Assembly: GCA_008508345.1 (NCBI GenBank)
Contig: QNGE01000898.1
Coordinates: 62,001 to 126,000, forward strand
Length of the DNA stretch: 64,000 nucleotides
DNA from: Paragonimus westermani
Lineage: Eukaryota; Platyhelminthes; Trematoda; Plagiorchiida; Troglotrematidae
Reading direction: 5' to 3'
In this document: positions 11,197 to 24,400 of the stretch, in pieces
How the letters are laid out: each line of letters starts with the position of its first letter
Numbering within the stretch: position 1 is the first letter of the stretch
The notes under the pieces: model-generated
Seen by the model: the letters and a program-made list of their open reading frames with translations, nothing else
Told to the model about the DNA's origin: nothing
Database searches by the model: none
Translations under genes and position numbers: made by a program

Positions 11197-14100
11197 TATA
11201 GTTAACAAGGTGATTACTGTGCCTGCTTTCAAGGCGATCGGACAGTTCGATCATTACTCACATGCGCAAGCTATTCCCGCCTATTTCCGCTTCAGGCCCT
11301 TAATTTAAAGAAGCTTATTCTTGGCTACCCAAAGTACTTGTTTACACGTCATGATAGGAGAGGGAACTGAAGAGAGCAATGGAAATGAATGCAAAGACGA
11401 ACCTTTTATCACGGACACTTAACCAGATGCTACCAAATCAGATCACCTGAGGACAAACCAGATAAGTGGTCATCGGTTAGTTTTAGTAAGGGAGTTATCT
11501 CTTGAGTCACTCAGGCAGCCTGAGCATTATTCTTAAACGGAAACGGATTAGTTATCAAATGTGATAATCCACTGGAGCCTAATGTGAAGTTACTGGTGCT
11601 ATTATCAACAGGGTTGTCTCATGAAGGAGAAACCGGAGTTCTATTCCTGGTCGTGGGAAGAATCTGTACTGCTGACGAACCTTAACAAGAGCAAAACTTG
11701 AGTCGGAAGAGGCTTGCCGGAAATCTTTGAGAGCACCACAACTGTAATCGGTTGTCGGTGGTTCTCACCTTATATTAACCAAGATCTTCTACCAGGAACC
11801 AGCAATAAGCAATGGACCAAACAATTAGCATCTTGTGATGCAGTTCAGATCGCAGTATGTGTCATGAACGTACGTGTTACATTCTGTCGACGGCACTTTA
11901 GATGTTGATTTTGAACCAGATCAAAACTTTGACGAATCTGTAGAGTCATCGAACACAAACGGTAGTTCCTCCAGTGACCATTCTTTCATTGTACATTTCG
12001 AAAGGTAGCAGAACAAACTTCCATATTCGTGTAATCACTTGCATGAAACTATAACATGTGGTCCGTTTAGCGGGTACAACCGACTTCGAGGATGTTAATA
12101 AAAACTTTTCGTAGATACGTCAAAGTGATCTGCACGATTTTCACCATGCCTGGAGATAACCCAATTGTAAAAACTTACGGTTTCTGATAAGTTCGAACCG
12201 GAAAGGGAAACGATACGCCCAAACTTGATTAAGAAACCATATTGAGCGCTCAGATATTGCAGTTGTGGGCTCATTTACACAACCAACACTGTGCTTTTCG
12301 AACTCAACCAAGTGACCCGAAGGAATGACAAGGCAGGACTGACTTCTCTGTCGGTTCACACTGAAATCCACCGTTACCTGTCTAAAACACTGAGATTGTA
12401 TTATCAGTAAGTAGTTTGCTCTCTAGTCGTTTCTGGTTGATTTCAAAGCTCCTATCTGTTTAAAAACCACCATGGGTCTGAATCTTGCTGCTTGTTGCGT
12501 ATGCATCGTCCGACGATGTTTCTGGACCAAGCTTTATAGTAGTTACATTTGACTGCCTTACATTTCTCATTAAGTTGGGTGTAGGCTTAGTATTGTGGAA
12601 ATGCGCCGTATTCCAACTGTCAGATAATCTTAAAGTGCGATGGAACAAATATGAATGGTTGGGTACACTGTGTGTGTGTGTGTGTTACCGCGAACTCGGT
12701 AGGCTGATCTAGTAATGACCTGGCTGGACAGCGCTTGTTATCGATAGACAAAACACGCAAACCCGCGCTGCGCGTGATCCGCGGTGTAAACCGTATTAGT
12801 CAAACGTAACATAAAAGTGCTGTTTTCCCCAAATGTCTTACCTGTAAACTGAATTACAAACTCAGTTGAGCATATACTTCTCATGCGAACTACGTACGAC
12901 CACTGAAATATATTGCATAGATGTTGACAACTGGAAAAACCATGCTGTTTCTGCCGTTGGTTCAAGCCTAACTAAAGTCCGTGTTTTTACAGCTGGACCT
13001 CCTCGAAAAAAGGGCGATTCGATTCATGGTATGATAACCTGAACACCATTCATATAACGGTCTGATTGAACGTCAGAAGATAATCATTCCATCAAACCCG
13101 TTAGGAGGCTTTCAGTGTTTTGATTAACAGGTTAATTTCACAAATACGGGAGCTGCAGTAAAAAATCCGGTTCGGACAAGGTTGTGCATTACTGTTGCGC
13201 TCTGATACGAGCGGAACACCAGTTTAGTTCTTTTGTGAAATGACCCAGCCGGAAGGCTTAGCTGAATGCTAGGACAGTGATAAAGTATGAATAGTGTTTG
13301 ATTCGGAATATGAAAAATTGATGTACTCCTCTGGTATCCATCAGGGTGTTATTTTAGAAGTCCTTCGAATCATCCAGTTTGCCTGTGTGTAGCAACAAAT
13401 GTGCATCGGTGAACAACGTCGTCATCCCAACAGAATTCAAACATAGGCCCTCACTGTTTAAATTAATATATTTTTTGAATGAAATTGAATTAACAAATCT
13501 AGACAGTAAACAGCGTAAAATATTTTCCAGTTTCATCGCACAGTAACAATAGTATGACCGATAGAGCAGCAACAACATGATGTGGACGAATGGATATTTT
13601 CGAGTGTACTACTCTTGTGTATTCCGTAAATCATCCAAAGTTGGTTGTTCTGTTGTGTCCGTATTGCACCTTATTGGTCCGGTTAGATTTTAACGAATTA
13701 AGGGAAATTACAAAATATTTGAAACTTCACCATTCCAACAGTCGGTATGATCGCCACTGGGTGCACAGTGTTGGTAGTATTATAGAATAGCGTCAATTTC
13801 ACGAAGTAGTTCGGTGCTGACCTATCACGCGGTCCTCCTGACCATTACAGAATTAAATGTGGCAACAAATTCAATAGGTGAACCATTAGACTGCTTTAAA
13901 GCCACTGAGTCGCATGTTGCACCTGTAATTTGCCATTTCTAACATACAATAACATCTGTACTTAAGTAAACAGGAAATAATTACGACCCATACCTTACAA
14001 CTGAAAGCAGCCTTCAAACTTCTACCAAAATAATTGAACTAATGAGATAGTTGCAAACAAATTGTCATGAACTTATTGCACCTTGATCCATGGTTCCTAA

Positions 14101-17100
14101 ATTGTAATTGATAACCATTTCAAACGTAGACATGTGAACAAATCTAAAATGGAGTTTAGGTGTAGTACACTCAAGCTTTAACGGTTTGCAACAATTCTGT
14201 TTTCTTCAAAACACATTAGCTATACTAACAGTCATCGAAGAATGTCGCTGTATTTGTTCTGCTGTTCGGAAAGGAAATTTAATTATTGCAGCCCGAAAAT
14301 TGCAGGTACGAATAAAAGCACACCGCCCCAAAACTTTACATTCATCTGCATTGTTGATTTGCTTCAACATTTGTTTGTTGATTTGTAAACATTTAGAGCT
14401 TCTCAAGTATTTCTATTTCCAACTGACATCACATGGTTTATCTTTTTGGCTTTAGAGTTATTCTTTACTTCAACATGCGTTTCGTGTTCATTTCCCTTTT
14501 GAAACCAACTACTAGCATCACTGAACAACGGGGAATGCTCCTCATATTCTTGAAGTTTTTCTCCTTCTCACCTGGTGATCTGGCCAACACAGTGCTGACT
14601 CCTGTCTAAAGGATTCTATCCAGGTCAATTCTTCATATTTTAGTGCTTTCACTCTTCGCTACCGCGTATCCATTCTTATCTCACCGACCTGTTTACTCAC
14701 GAACTAGGAACGTTGTCTCAAGGACACGGTGTGCGAACTTTTTGTGGTTGCAGTAGTTGTTTTGGGGCTTGAACACCTGCGATCTGATGAACTTGATGTT
14801 TAGCCATACTTCCTGAGTTAAATGGCTTGGTTTTACTTAGCCTATGGGCCACCGATTGCATGTTAGTAAGGCAAACAGATTTCGGTTTACCGGACTCTTC
14901 TCGGATATCGCTATTCGGGATGATTTATCACACGGTGGTTCCATTCAAATCGACCAGAAGGGAATGGTAGAGGTCATTTGCAAATCACCCTAATCAAGGT
15001 GATTCTGTGAACTTTTCAGTTCACCGGATGAAATGTTTTGTCCCCACGAGAAGATAATGGTTCCGTGAATATACTGCAAAAACTGATCCCTTACAGCCCG
15101 CCAGATATAACTATCCAAGTTCAGAAACAGGAACTAATTTTATGGACCCCAGGTTTCTCCGACGGTCATCTCGCATATTTGGTACTGCTAACAGGTGTAG
15201 CATCACGTCCCCATTCATTTTCGTCTTCGTTTCGGTTAATCACACGTTTTGATGCATTCCACGCGTGTTGTTTTGTGATGATCTCCCGCCGGTTTCCGTC
15301 TTATCTGTTTCAAAAGGATAGCCCAAGAGAATCGTTCATCACCAAACTGGCATTTTGATACCAACACAGTTTCCCATTGAACGATGAAAGGTTTCAACTC
15401 TTCGTAAGTTCGTTTCATACGAATGTTTTCTCCCATGTCACACCGCCAACTAAATCCCGGAGGACATTATTTCGATGCGAACAATACGCTGGTCCATACC
15501 GAAATTAGTAGTGAGTAGTGTGGTGGATCTGATTATTTAGAGGAGAACCAATTGCACAAATCCTAGGTTTCATGTGGGTTCAAACTAACGGGAGGAACGG
15601 CGCCCTGTCGGTGAAGATACGAAGTTATACAGAGTATTAGAGAACTTCGTAGGAAATTGGTTTGACTTATTTTGCATTCAGGCTCACATGACTACTAGGC
15701 AGCTACCTATGTGTAACACAGAGGCGACCGTCCTAAAGCAGTTTGGAAACAATTATTTCCGAGTTTAATTGAGAGCTCTTGATTATTCAACAATCTACAG
15801 CGTACTGGACCTGCCTATATTTGAAATTATAAAGCCGCAATGTTTCTAGGGTCCCCTGTAATGAGCGCAATTTTAGTCAGTATAGGGTTTGTTATCTCTT
15901 CGGCTGAAAGCGGTAGAATTGCCTTTTCTGACTGTGAAATCGACAGTTAGGGTCGGAATTACACGTTGCGCAAACACTCTCTCCAAACATTGTCTGATTA
16001 AAGTAATTTCATAACTGGAGAGTCCCGTATCCGATTCACTCAGTTAACCCCTTCGGACCAATACTAGAAGTCAAGCAGACGTTTGACGGTTAGAACAAAT
16101 CATACGTATTTAAGAGTGGGATGAGCTGGTACAGAGAGTTTTAGACCCGTTATGTATGATCTCTGTGCTATAAACTACTCTGCGCATCTGGTCCACTCCT
16201 GATAAACCTTGTTGTTTTTACCCAGTCATTTTTATGCGGCAGAGCCGAACCAGATTACAGCACGTCATGTTACCCGAACACACTTCCAAGAACATCACTG
16301 TCAGACCGCGGACACTTATAACTCTATACTAGTGGTTATTAGTAGACAACGAGCTCAGAATAGTATGCAACAACATGTATACACTTGTGCCTTCGTCAGG
16401 TAACAATTCCTCTCTTGTGGAGTTGACAACTATCAACAAGAATTTCAGTCTAAGTTAGTTAGTTGCAGTTCAAAGGACTTTCTTAATGTGTTGTTTGATT
16501 TTCATCTGCTCAGTTCTTGATGCCCGTTGTAGATTTCAACAACGACGCTACTCTCTGTTCTCAATGATTACGGTGGAGATCAGCCGACAACTTTGAACTA
16601 GATTTAAAACAATTGGGTCACCGTGCTCTGGTTATTTGTGCTACACACTGAAACTGCTGAAAAGTACCTACAATTTGGTGTTCAGTGACAGGCCTCCTTC
16701 GTTCATCGTCCTCAAGAAGACAAAAAGAAGCATACTTTGAGTCGTGAGACTAAGTGTTCCGTTATGTATTTATTTAAACTATTGAACACACAGTCCGTTT
16801 CCAATTGTTGTTCTCCAACTAGCATGCGTGTGTAAAATTAGAGCGCAGAAATTTCTGGCAGAAACACAGTTTGTCTACAAGTTCAAATGGTTGGTTCATC
16901 AAACCAGGTGTATTTGAATTGTAGACTCTGAATTTTGTAACCTTAAGTTATCTTATCCTACTGGGATTGAATCATCGCTTTTGAATTCTGTATTATCACG
17001 GAATGTTGTTCAGTTTTCCATAACATTTACTTCCAAACCGATTGGATTGACTGTCGTTTGGGATAGCCGTAGAAAATGCCGATCAAACTCAATTAAACAA

Positions 17101-18794
17101 CAGTGAGGTATATGGCTGTCAAGTCTTCGGATTTATCTTTCTCCATTTTTGCCGACTGCCATTCCAACTACTCAACTCGCTTCACTTGGGCTGCCGTGAT
17201 CATTGTAAAACTCACTGGATTTCCGGTTGTCAATTTGGTTGTTACATTGGTGTGCAGATATTTCTTTGTTTCTCCCACAGTTCTAGTTTTTTGGGGTTGC
17301 CCGAACAGAGACCACCTTATTCGTGTGTTTTGGACCGGGGAACCGGTAGCGTCTATCCATCTTAACGGATCTACACGTATCGTGCTTCATTTGTAGCTGG
17401 TGAAATCTCTATCCCACAAGCTGTTCGTTTCTTGGCTTTCATGGTCTCAGAAGAACGACTGACCGTCCGGACCTTTCATCGGCTGATTTTACGAATACAC
17501 AGTTTTAAGGTTTGTGTTGGGTTTTGTTTACCATTTAGCAAGGAATGTCGTAGAAACACTAGCAGATTCTTGCTGGTTCTTCACTAACCAGGATCAGGTA
17601 AATCTGATTGAAAAATTAGCTATCGACAAGCCTATCTGCTCTCAACTAGTAATGTTTTGTTAAAGGAGCACAGCGCCCGTCTTTCACATTTCCAGTTTTT
17701 TTTCAACTAGCGCATAATTCGTTTAATAAGTAACTTCGAATGACTCACAGTGCTCATCCATTTGAGCTAAGTTTGTGACTATCAATCGATACGAAGCTAT
17801 CCAATTTGTGGACAGACATTGATGCCACAAGCATCACTTGACCGTTAATCCAGCGTGCCCATGTTTTCTGAGTTGTGGAGATATCATTAAAAACGGATCA
17901 TTCTGATCTACAGGACAGGAAGATGATAATGATGTTCGGAAATGGGTGCGACAATATCTACCTGCATTTAATTATATTCCACACAATTTACAATTAGTTG
18001 AAAAATGCTTCACATATTTTATCAAAACTGATTAGGTCAGCTTTATAAATTAATTAGGTACACAATGTGTTCTTACTCACTTCCTATGTTCTCATTTTCG
18101 CAGTGATTGTTGATAGATGCAATCCATATTTTTTCGGGATATTTTGCCGTAATCAAGAGAGTACTTGAGATGTCGTGATCGCCGGTAAAGAACTACTCTA
18201 AGAATCTATCCAGATTAAAAAGTCATGTTCGACTAGAATTTTTTGCTGGGAGGCTTATCTTATATGTGGAACTGCGAGAAAATGATCCAGCTAAACATCA
18301 GTACTTCTAGATTCAATTAAATTACTCGGATCTGCAATTCCAGCGGAAGTGTTATCGAAGGTCATAATTTCGTATCCGTTTGTTTCTGCATTCGTTGATG
18401 TTTGATAATTATCTCTCAAAAATATATTGTTCTCATTCACTCCGTGTAAAACTTGATATTTCCTGGGATGGCTCCGCCTGAATTACATCGTTATTGTGTT
18501 TGGTCGAAGAAACTTAAGGTATGAACGACACACTCGACAAAAACAGTCGAAGTTTTGTCTTGACGATGATTTCACTCACAGCATATTCAAGCTATACTGT
18601 TGTGCTTAACACTAAGGGTAAACGTCATTTTACACTACAACACCTCTTTGCTTCAGTAATCTAATGTTTGTCTGAAGAAACAAGTGTGTAATGCATGTTC
18701 GTTTGCGTTCAACCCGTACACTTGCAAGTGGCAGCGATGCACGTGACCTCTAGGGGCATCGCAGGCTATGTCTACATCAGCTCATAAACACTTG

Positions 18795-18796
<2 letters not shown>
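11197..18796. other. Long stretch without a supportable gene
   Basis: The best open frames are 106 codons (plus, 15038-15358), 97 codons (plus, 17103-17396) and 89 codons (plus, 14186-14455). These lengths are expected by chance here. None shows a known domain or a clean acceptor/donor pair. The stretch is AT-rich with scattered homopolymer runs; only the TG microsatellite at 12669 is distinct. It is consistent with intron or intergenic DNA. Confidence 0.5.
12669..12685. repeat. (TG)8.5 microsatellite
   Basis: Seventeen bases of uninterrupted TG dinucleotide repeat. Confidence 0.9.

Positions 18797-18873
<77 letters not shown>
18797..18873. repeat. (AGT)n microsatellite running into an assembly gap
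   Basis: About 77 bases of perfect AGT trinucleotide repeat, ending where the run of N begins. Its true length is unknown. Read on the minus strand it lies downstream of the Penelope endonuclease and could be part of that element's 3' end or the target into which it inserted. Reading frames made of poly-S, poly-L, poly-Y or poly-T across it are artefacts. Confidence 0.95.
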
Positions 18874-19261
18874 NNNNNNNNNNNNNNNNNNNNNNNNNNN
18901 NNNNNNNNNNNNNNNNNNNNNNNNNNNNNNNNNNNNNNNNNNNNNNNNNNNNNNNNNNNNNNNNNNNNNNNNNNNNNNNNNNNNNNNNNNNNNNNNNNNN
19001 NNNNNNNNNNNNNNNNNNNNNNNNNNNNNNNNNNNNNNNNNNNNNNNNNNNNNNNNNNNNNNNNNNNNNNNNNNNNNNNNNNNNNNNNNNNNNNNNNNNN
19101 NNNNNNNNNNNNNNNNNNNNNNNNNNNNNNNNNNNNNNNNNNNNNNNNNNNNNNNNNNNNNNNNNNNNNNNNNNNNNNNNNNNNNNNNNNNNNNNNNNNN
19201 NNNNNNNNNNNNNNNNNNNNNNNNNNNNNNNNNNNNNNNNNNNNNNNNNNNNNNNNNNNNN
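18874..19261. other. Assembly gap, 388 N
   Basis: A run of 388 N, bounded by the (AGT)n tract on the left and by PLE coding sequence on the right. The size is probably an insert-size estimate. The missing sequence should include the last dozen or so residues of the PLE endonuclease and its 3' untranslated region. Confidence 0.98.
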
Positions 19262-19811
19262 GCACAGGGGTGGGTTATACATTCGGATCCCAATAGCCTC
19301 TGCTGTAGACAGAATCCTACTCCTCACCGCTCTCGACCGGATGGCCTTAACTCGGTAGATTGGACGAAATGCGTCCTTCACGTTGACAGCGTGATTTGAA
19401 TCCACCGGGTGTGATAGTATGGCGCTGCAGACAGACTTTGTTATACCACTGTCGAGCCAAGCTGGATGATGTTCCCGGATCCGTTCCGATAGGCGTCTAG
19501 TCGTGCGGCCAACATAACTGGTCACACAGGAACAAGTAAATGAGTATACACAAAACGAGGCTGCAGAACTAGGCACTTTATCTTTTAGGCGTGAGCACAA
19601 AACCGGATTGGACGTAAAGTGGACTCGTACTTTAGCGGCGTGGAATGTTCTGTTGACTGCGCTTGTGGGCCTACGTGTAATAGTTTCGGCTAAAGTATCG
19701 CCTTTGAATGGTAATCCGATATGCACAGCTTTCTTTTCTACAGAGTGCAGCTGGTCTTTTACCCCCCGCTGTTGCATGGCTGTTGCCCTGGCCAACCCCC
19801 CACCCGGTTAG
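19262..19811 (-). mobile_element. Penelope-like element, post-RT region and GIY-YIG endonuclease
   Basis: The minus strand has one open frame from a stop near 19808 down to the gap edge at 19262, about 180 codons. The first part (HIGLPFKGDTLAETITRR, then TFHAAKVRVHFTSNPVLC and SRLKDKVP) is the PLE segment between the reverse transcriptase and the nuclease. The nuclease follows: CVYSFTCSC, then SYVGRTTRRLSERIREHH with the conserved Y-(V/I)-G-R and helix arginine, and HPAWL. The C-terminal part (AEAIGIRMYNPPLC) is open into the gap. PLEs move by target-primed reverse transcription using this nuclease. The frame is intact over the visible length, so the copy is young or preserved here, but RT sequence upstream is not recognisable and a TAA precedes it: the copy is 5'-truncated or rearranged. 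The whole minus-strand product is cut by the N run. Confidence 0.88.
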
Positions 19812-19952
19812 CCTGTCAAGACCCATTGTTCAAGTGGGTACTGGATTGCAGTGTGACATTGAACTGATTGACCTCATTAACTACATGTCCCCCCGTTTAC
19901 TCCCCTAACGATTCTCCCGTGAAATGTGTGATATAAATGTGATGTATTTAGC

Positions 19953-19988
19953 CTGATGATGAATCACTGAAAACGAGCTTGTTCGCCA
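19953..19988 (+). other. PLE-terminus-like motif, CTGATGA...GAAAACGA
   Basis: The plus strand reads CTGATGA, TGAATCACT, GAAAACGAGC, then TTGTTCGCCAC. The part after GAAAACGA matches the sequence after the same box at 58978-59000 (CTCTTCGTTACC), so I take both as PLE terminal sequence. The layout recalls the hammerhead motif reported in PLE terminal repeats, but stem II cannot be folded convincingly. It points opposite to the adjacent PLE coding sequence (minus), fitting the inverted terminal segments known in PLEs, or a second insertion. Confidence 0.4.
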
Positions 19989-21314
19989 CACATTGTTTTT
20001 CATGACTACGCTGGGAATTTTTACGAGATAGAAGGAACTGTTCAGTTTTTGTAACAACATCGACAAAAGGTTTTTTAACCCTCTTCATTAATTAACTACA
20101 GCTTGCACCCCGGTCTGTTCGCACATCGTCGTTTAAGGCTCACATGAATGTTCGTCGAGACTCCATACACACACACTGGCTGAAATTTTTCCGCACTCAG
20201 TATGTTCTATTTTGACCGTATAGGAAGAAGCATTTCGTCCCAAATGTGACGTTATTTGCCGGAAGCACGGAGACCGTAACTCATCAAGTGTCTTCATGCT
20301 GCCATAGGAGAATGAAAGGGAATTCAAGACAGTTGGACTACACTGTGAAGCCACTTTGACCTAATTGGCTCTTATCGACAGAGTGTACCATGGGGAGTCA
20401 GGTACACGGTTCTTGAATAAAAGTCAGAATAGTTGAACATCAGAGGATGGTTAACCAGACACTCATCCACTAGACTAGTCATCCTGAAGCTGTCGTGAGC
20501 GGAGACCAGAAACGGCCGACCGATTCAGTTCCAGCGATAACGAAGCACAACAGCTGATAACAGTAATTCGGATAACAGACCATGTGGTCTGGTGAACAAA
20601 TTTTGGGACAAACATTCTGTGGTAGTCCACAGTTTTGACCCCTACTTATGGGACGTTGACCTAATTCCTTGATATGGATGATGCTGACGGGACCCACCAA
20701 GATCGAAACGTCAGTTTACTAGTTCACCAGTGCTTCTTGGGTAAAACTGTTTCTGAAAGCTTTCCTCAAACACTGCTGGTGTGATGATGAATATGTACTA
20801 TTTTGCAGACCAACCACAAAAGGCTGATCGAATTTACGGTATGAGGATAGTAATCTCAGTGGCTGAGGTGTATAAACAGCTGCCTTCTATTGAAGTACTT
20901 AAATGTAATTCATCTTTCAGTTTGGTGTCATGAACCACGTTGTGTAGCCTATAGCCTACTTGGCACCGAGGCGGCCCGTTTACATCAGTTAACTGTATCT
21001 CTAATTTCGCGCTTTTACCGTCTTATCTGACATTTAACATTTGCGCAAAACTTTTAATTCACTTGGGCCTGTTGTCCAACGTTACTGTCCATGTTATTGG
21101 TTAAAGTGTCTTTCACCTATGTTTATCTAACTGATGAGGACTTTTGACAAATAAGCAGTATACTAAAGCGCTTATTTAAGTGAGGCGATACCTTCACGGA
21201 TGACCCGGTTTAGTTCGCTTCACCTGAACATTGAAGGGTTGTGTGAAATAAAACAATCTGTACGTCTTGTTATCAGCCACTTATTTTGCAACTAAAACAT
21301 AGTCCCATTTTTAG
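19989..21314. other. Stretch without a supportable gene
   Basis: Two 73-codon frames on the minus strand (20133-20354; 20479-20700, the latter cysteine-rich) show no recognised domain. If 21315-21469 is an exon, this is probably intron or 5' flank. Confidence 0.45.
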
Positions 21315-21469
21315 AGCTCCTCATATATCAAAAACACGAATTGTATCTTGGCTAAACGTCAAACGACGTACACGAAAAGCAAACATTCTATCTGAAATGG
21401 ATAACTACAATGAAAGAGGTGAACACATGGAGAACCGGTTATCTGCATTAATGAAGGAGTATTTTCGTG
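21315..21469 (+). CDS. Candidate internal exon of an unidentified gene
   Basis: This 155-bp segment is preceded by a pyrimidine-rich acceptor (CCCATTTTTAG) and followed by a strong donor (CGTG followed by GTAAGTGC). It is open in one frame; the donor would leave one base of a codon for the next exon. The encoded 51 residues begin APHISKTRIVSWLNVKRRTR and end NRLSALMKEYFRG. They are charged, mostly helical-looking, with a basic KRRTRK patch and an acidic EMDNYNERGEHMEN stretch, a protein-like composition. I do not recognise the family. The next exons were not found, and the frame continues only six codons past the donor to a stop. A chance exon-like segment in 64 kb cannot be excluded. Confidence 0.4.
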
Positions 21470-24400
21470 GTAAGTGCGTAATGTACTGATGTTACAAGTC
21501 GGCTACGCGACGTCACGTTTGACTGTGGGTACGTAAGTTGTGCACAGTCTAGTGGACCGTTTGACACTGTTTCTGTTTCTAAAATCGCTGCAGACTGGTA
21601 TTGTGGCACTGTTATGCTGGATGAAGCACAACTTTTTGCCTCTTATTACGTGCACTCGAAGGTGGCACTGAGTAACGACGGTGTATTTTGACCTTTATCA
21701 GTAAATTCTGTCATCTTGGTGAAAACCGGGGAGTTTCCGATCGTGATGGCACAGAATCAGTTGGCCAAATGTAAGAAGAGTTCAGTGTTTTAACCTGATT
21801 GTTAGATTAACCGGTTGTTCACAGTTTAGGTCCAAGGTCCGCTCAGTAATCAGCGGCGGTTGTTTGTTCACTAGGTTAACAACCAGCAAGGGTTGTCCTG
21901 ATTTTGTATCCCGGCTAGAATATTGTCATAAAAAGCACTAAACCGTAACGGCACATTTGTTAGAACCCACTGGGAAAGTCTATGCTCGCTAATTACTGGA
22001 TATGGTGATCGCAACTTATCAGTGATCATATTTATTCTGTGATGATTTGAGTAGTGAACATCGCAATTGTGTAAGGAACATGAGTTGGGTAGTAAATCCA
22101 AATGATCCCTAAATATGGCAAAAACGAACCATCAGTCTAGTGCTACCAATCAAATTGGGCTAACTGAAAAATTTGCATGAATTAGGTTGAACTTATAACA
22201 CCTCGAGTCAATCAGTAAACAATTATATTCTGACGTTGTTATGATTGTTTCCTAAGAATACCGGTAACTGTTCGTAAATATCTCATCGTTTGTGAGCTGA
22301 GTCTGACAAGTAGAGTTAGTGTTCTCAGTGCGCTGTGTTACAAGACCCTCTGGTTATTATTATTGTCGAGTATCAACGGTGTAGCGGAGCCTCTGAAATT
22401 TTTGTTCAATGATTGTAGATTGAATGATACTTGTGAAAATGAAAACCGTACGAAAGGCAAAGCTTCATTCCCCCCCAATCGTTGGCCTAATTTCATAAGT
22501 TTCATTGGTCAGTTTTACTGTTGCCTACCCTAATTTCTATTGGATGCATAGACAAACACTTTCTCTCACGCAAGCATACACAGTCTGGCCAGGTGAGCAG
22601 ATGGGATCTGTAGACGACTAATTTATTTTCGTGAGCAGTACTAGCAGGTGCCCGTCATCAGCATATAAACGCACTTTTACGAATAAAAATTCTTCGGTAA
22701 CCCTCCAATTGAACTTGGCTATTTGACCCCGAACTTAACACCGCGGGATCGCGACATAGGTGAGTTACAACTCGTGTAATTTAATTACTTTGGGCCATTC
22801 ATGAAATCTGAAACAGGAATAAGTCAGTTTTCATGCGATCAATGTAACTGTTTAGAAGGCACGATTACTTTTACATGGGCAACTATAATTGAGCTTTCAG
22901 GCACGGCAATCCGGTTAAACCTTCAGTGAGGCCAATGGCATACTGATTTACAACATTATCTCACTAAGGTGTGGCCGAAATGTCAATTTAGACAATGCAG
23001 GAATACAGACCACCGTTGGCCTCCAACAATGGCAATACTCAGCGATTCAGGCCGGGTGAAACTTCTGTGGGAATTCAACAGATGTGATGAATCGTATGTG
23101 ATTCTTAGGTGGTGCTTTTTCTGTTCAGTCGGATTAGAAAACATCCGGAATTGGCACGCATGTTGTGTTGTACTTTAGCAACAGTACTACGAAACAGTGG
23201 AAGCAGAGTACACACTGTATAGATTTGAGAACGGAATGCGTATGGACTGAAAAATATCAAGGTTTAAATAGATTTAGTAACTCGGAGGATAAGTTAAGAA
23301 AAACAAAAAAATATGTGAGCAAGCTTTGAATGACAAAAAAGCAGAAACCTATTTTTACTGAGTTCGTGATCAAATTACTAGGAATACTTGCATAATCACG
23401 TGGTCAACTAATTGGACGGTACACTTTTCAAGCTGTGTTCTTGTTAAAACTCACGAATCTTGTTACCATCGCGTTTTGCACTCTGGCCAACCTTCTTGTT
23501 AGGCCAGTGTTCTGACACAGTACGAACTGTGTCATATTATAAGTAGCGAAACTAATAAGTCATGGCATTGACAAACAGTCAGTGCGAACTAATTCGAGTG
23601 AAGTTCAGAGCGTAACAGATATGCTGCCTGATGTTTCGACCAGCTTATAACCCTTCGGATTGGGCAAATGTGTTGCTGGGCTACATACAAGCCACAGTTG
23701 CACACCCAGCGCATACAATTGCACGATTTTGACTCAGTTATATTTATTTCGAGTTGTTAAAAGTAATATAAAGATATTGGGAGTAACTTTTTGAATAATT
23801 TCTACGCCATTGAGGAAATTGATTTTGCGCACTTCCATTTGTGATAAACTTATCGAATGTGTTGTGTGAAATACGGATTTTCTTCTAGTAACATTGGAAC
23901 ATATCGTGCACAAAAATGCTGAGAGTACAGTTCTATTGTGTTTTTTCAAATATTAGCAAGAACCTCACAGATTTAATCGACCGATTTCTGGCGAGTAAGA
24001 GTTTGTGGGTTATGTCGGTATTATCACATAGGTCCTCTTTTTGTGCTAACTTATGGGAACATTTTTAGCATAAAATCTACTAACTGACGAATGTAAATGG
24101 TATTGATGGTAGCTTTCAGAACATTGAAAACTTCTTTTGTTGTATGGGAAAAAAATTTGTCAACTTGTTTGCTAGTTCCAACAATAACTATCCGAAGGTG
24201 CTTGCATATGATTTAGCATATTGCCGTTACGAAATTTCTATTCTCGTAAAGTGACAGTGTGAAGTGTCTGGCGCGGAACATATATTGTGAAACTAAGCTG
24301 TTCTGATAAGTAACCTTACTGTCTGAAACACGTAACGTAAGGTAGTTCCCTGTGGACTGACAAACTACTTTCTTCGGTTTGCAACAACTCTTTCTAAGAC

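Noticed and set aside
18772..19399. Four long ORFs (162-337 codons) across 18.8-19.8 kb
   Set aside because: Most of their length is N or AGT repeat. Only the minus frame from 19811 to 19262 is real, and it is annotated as a PLE.
21133..21170. CTGATGAGGAC as a hammerhead
   Set aside because: No stem II and no GAAA box follow.
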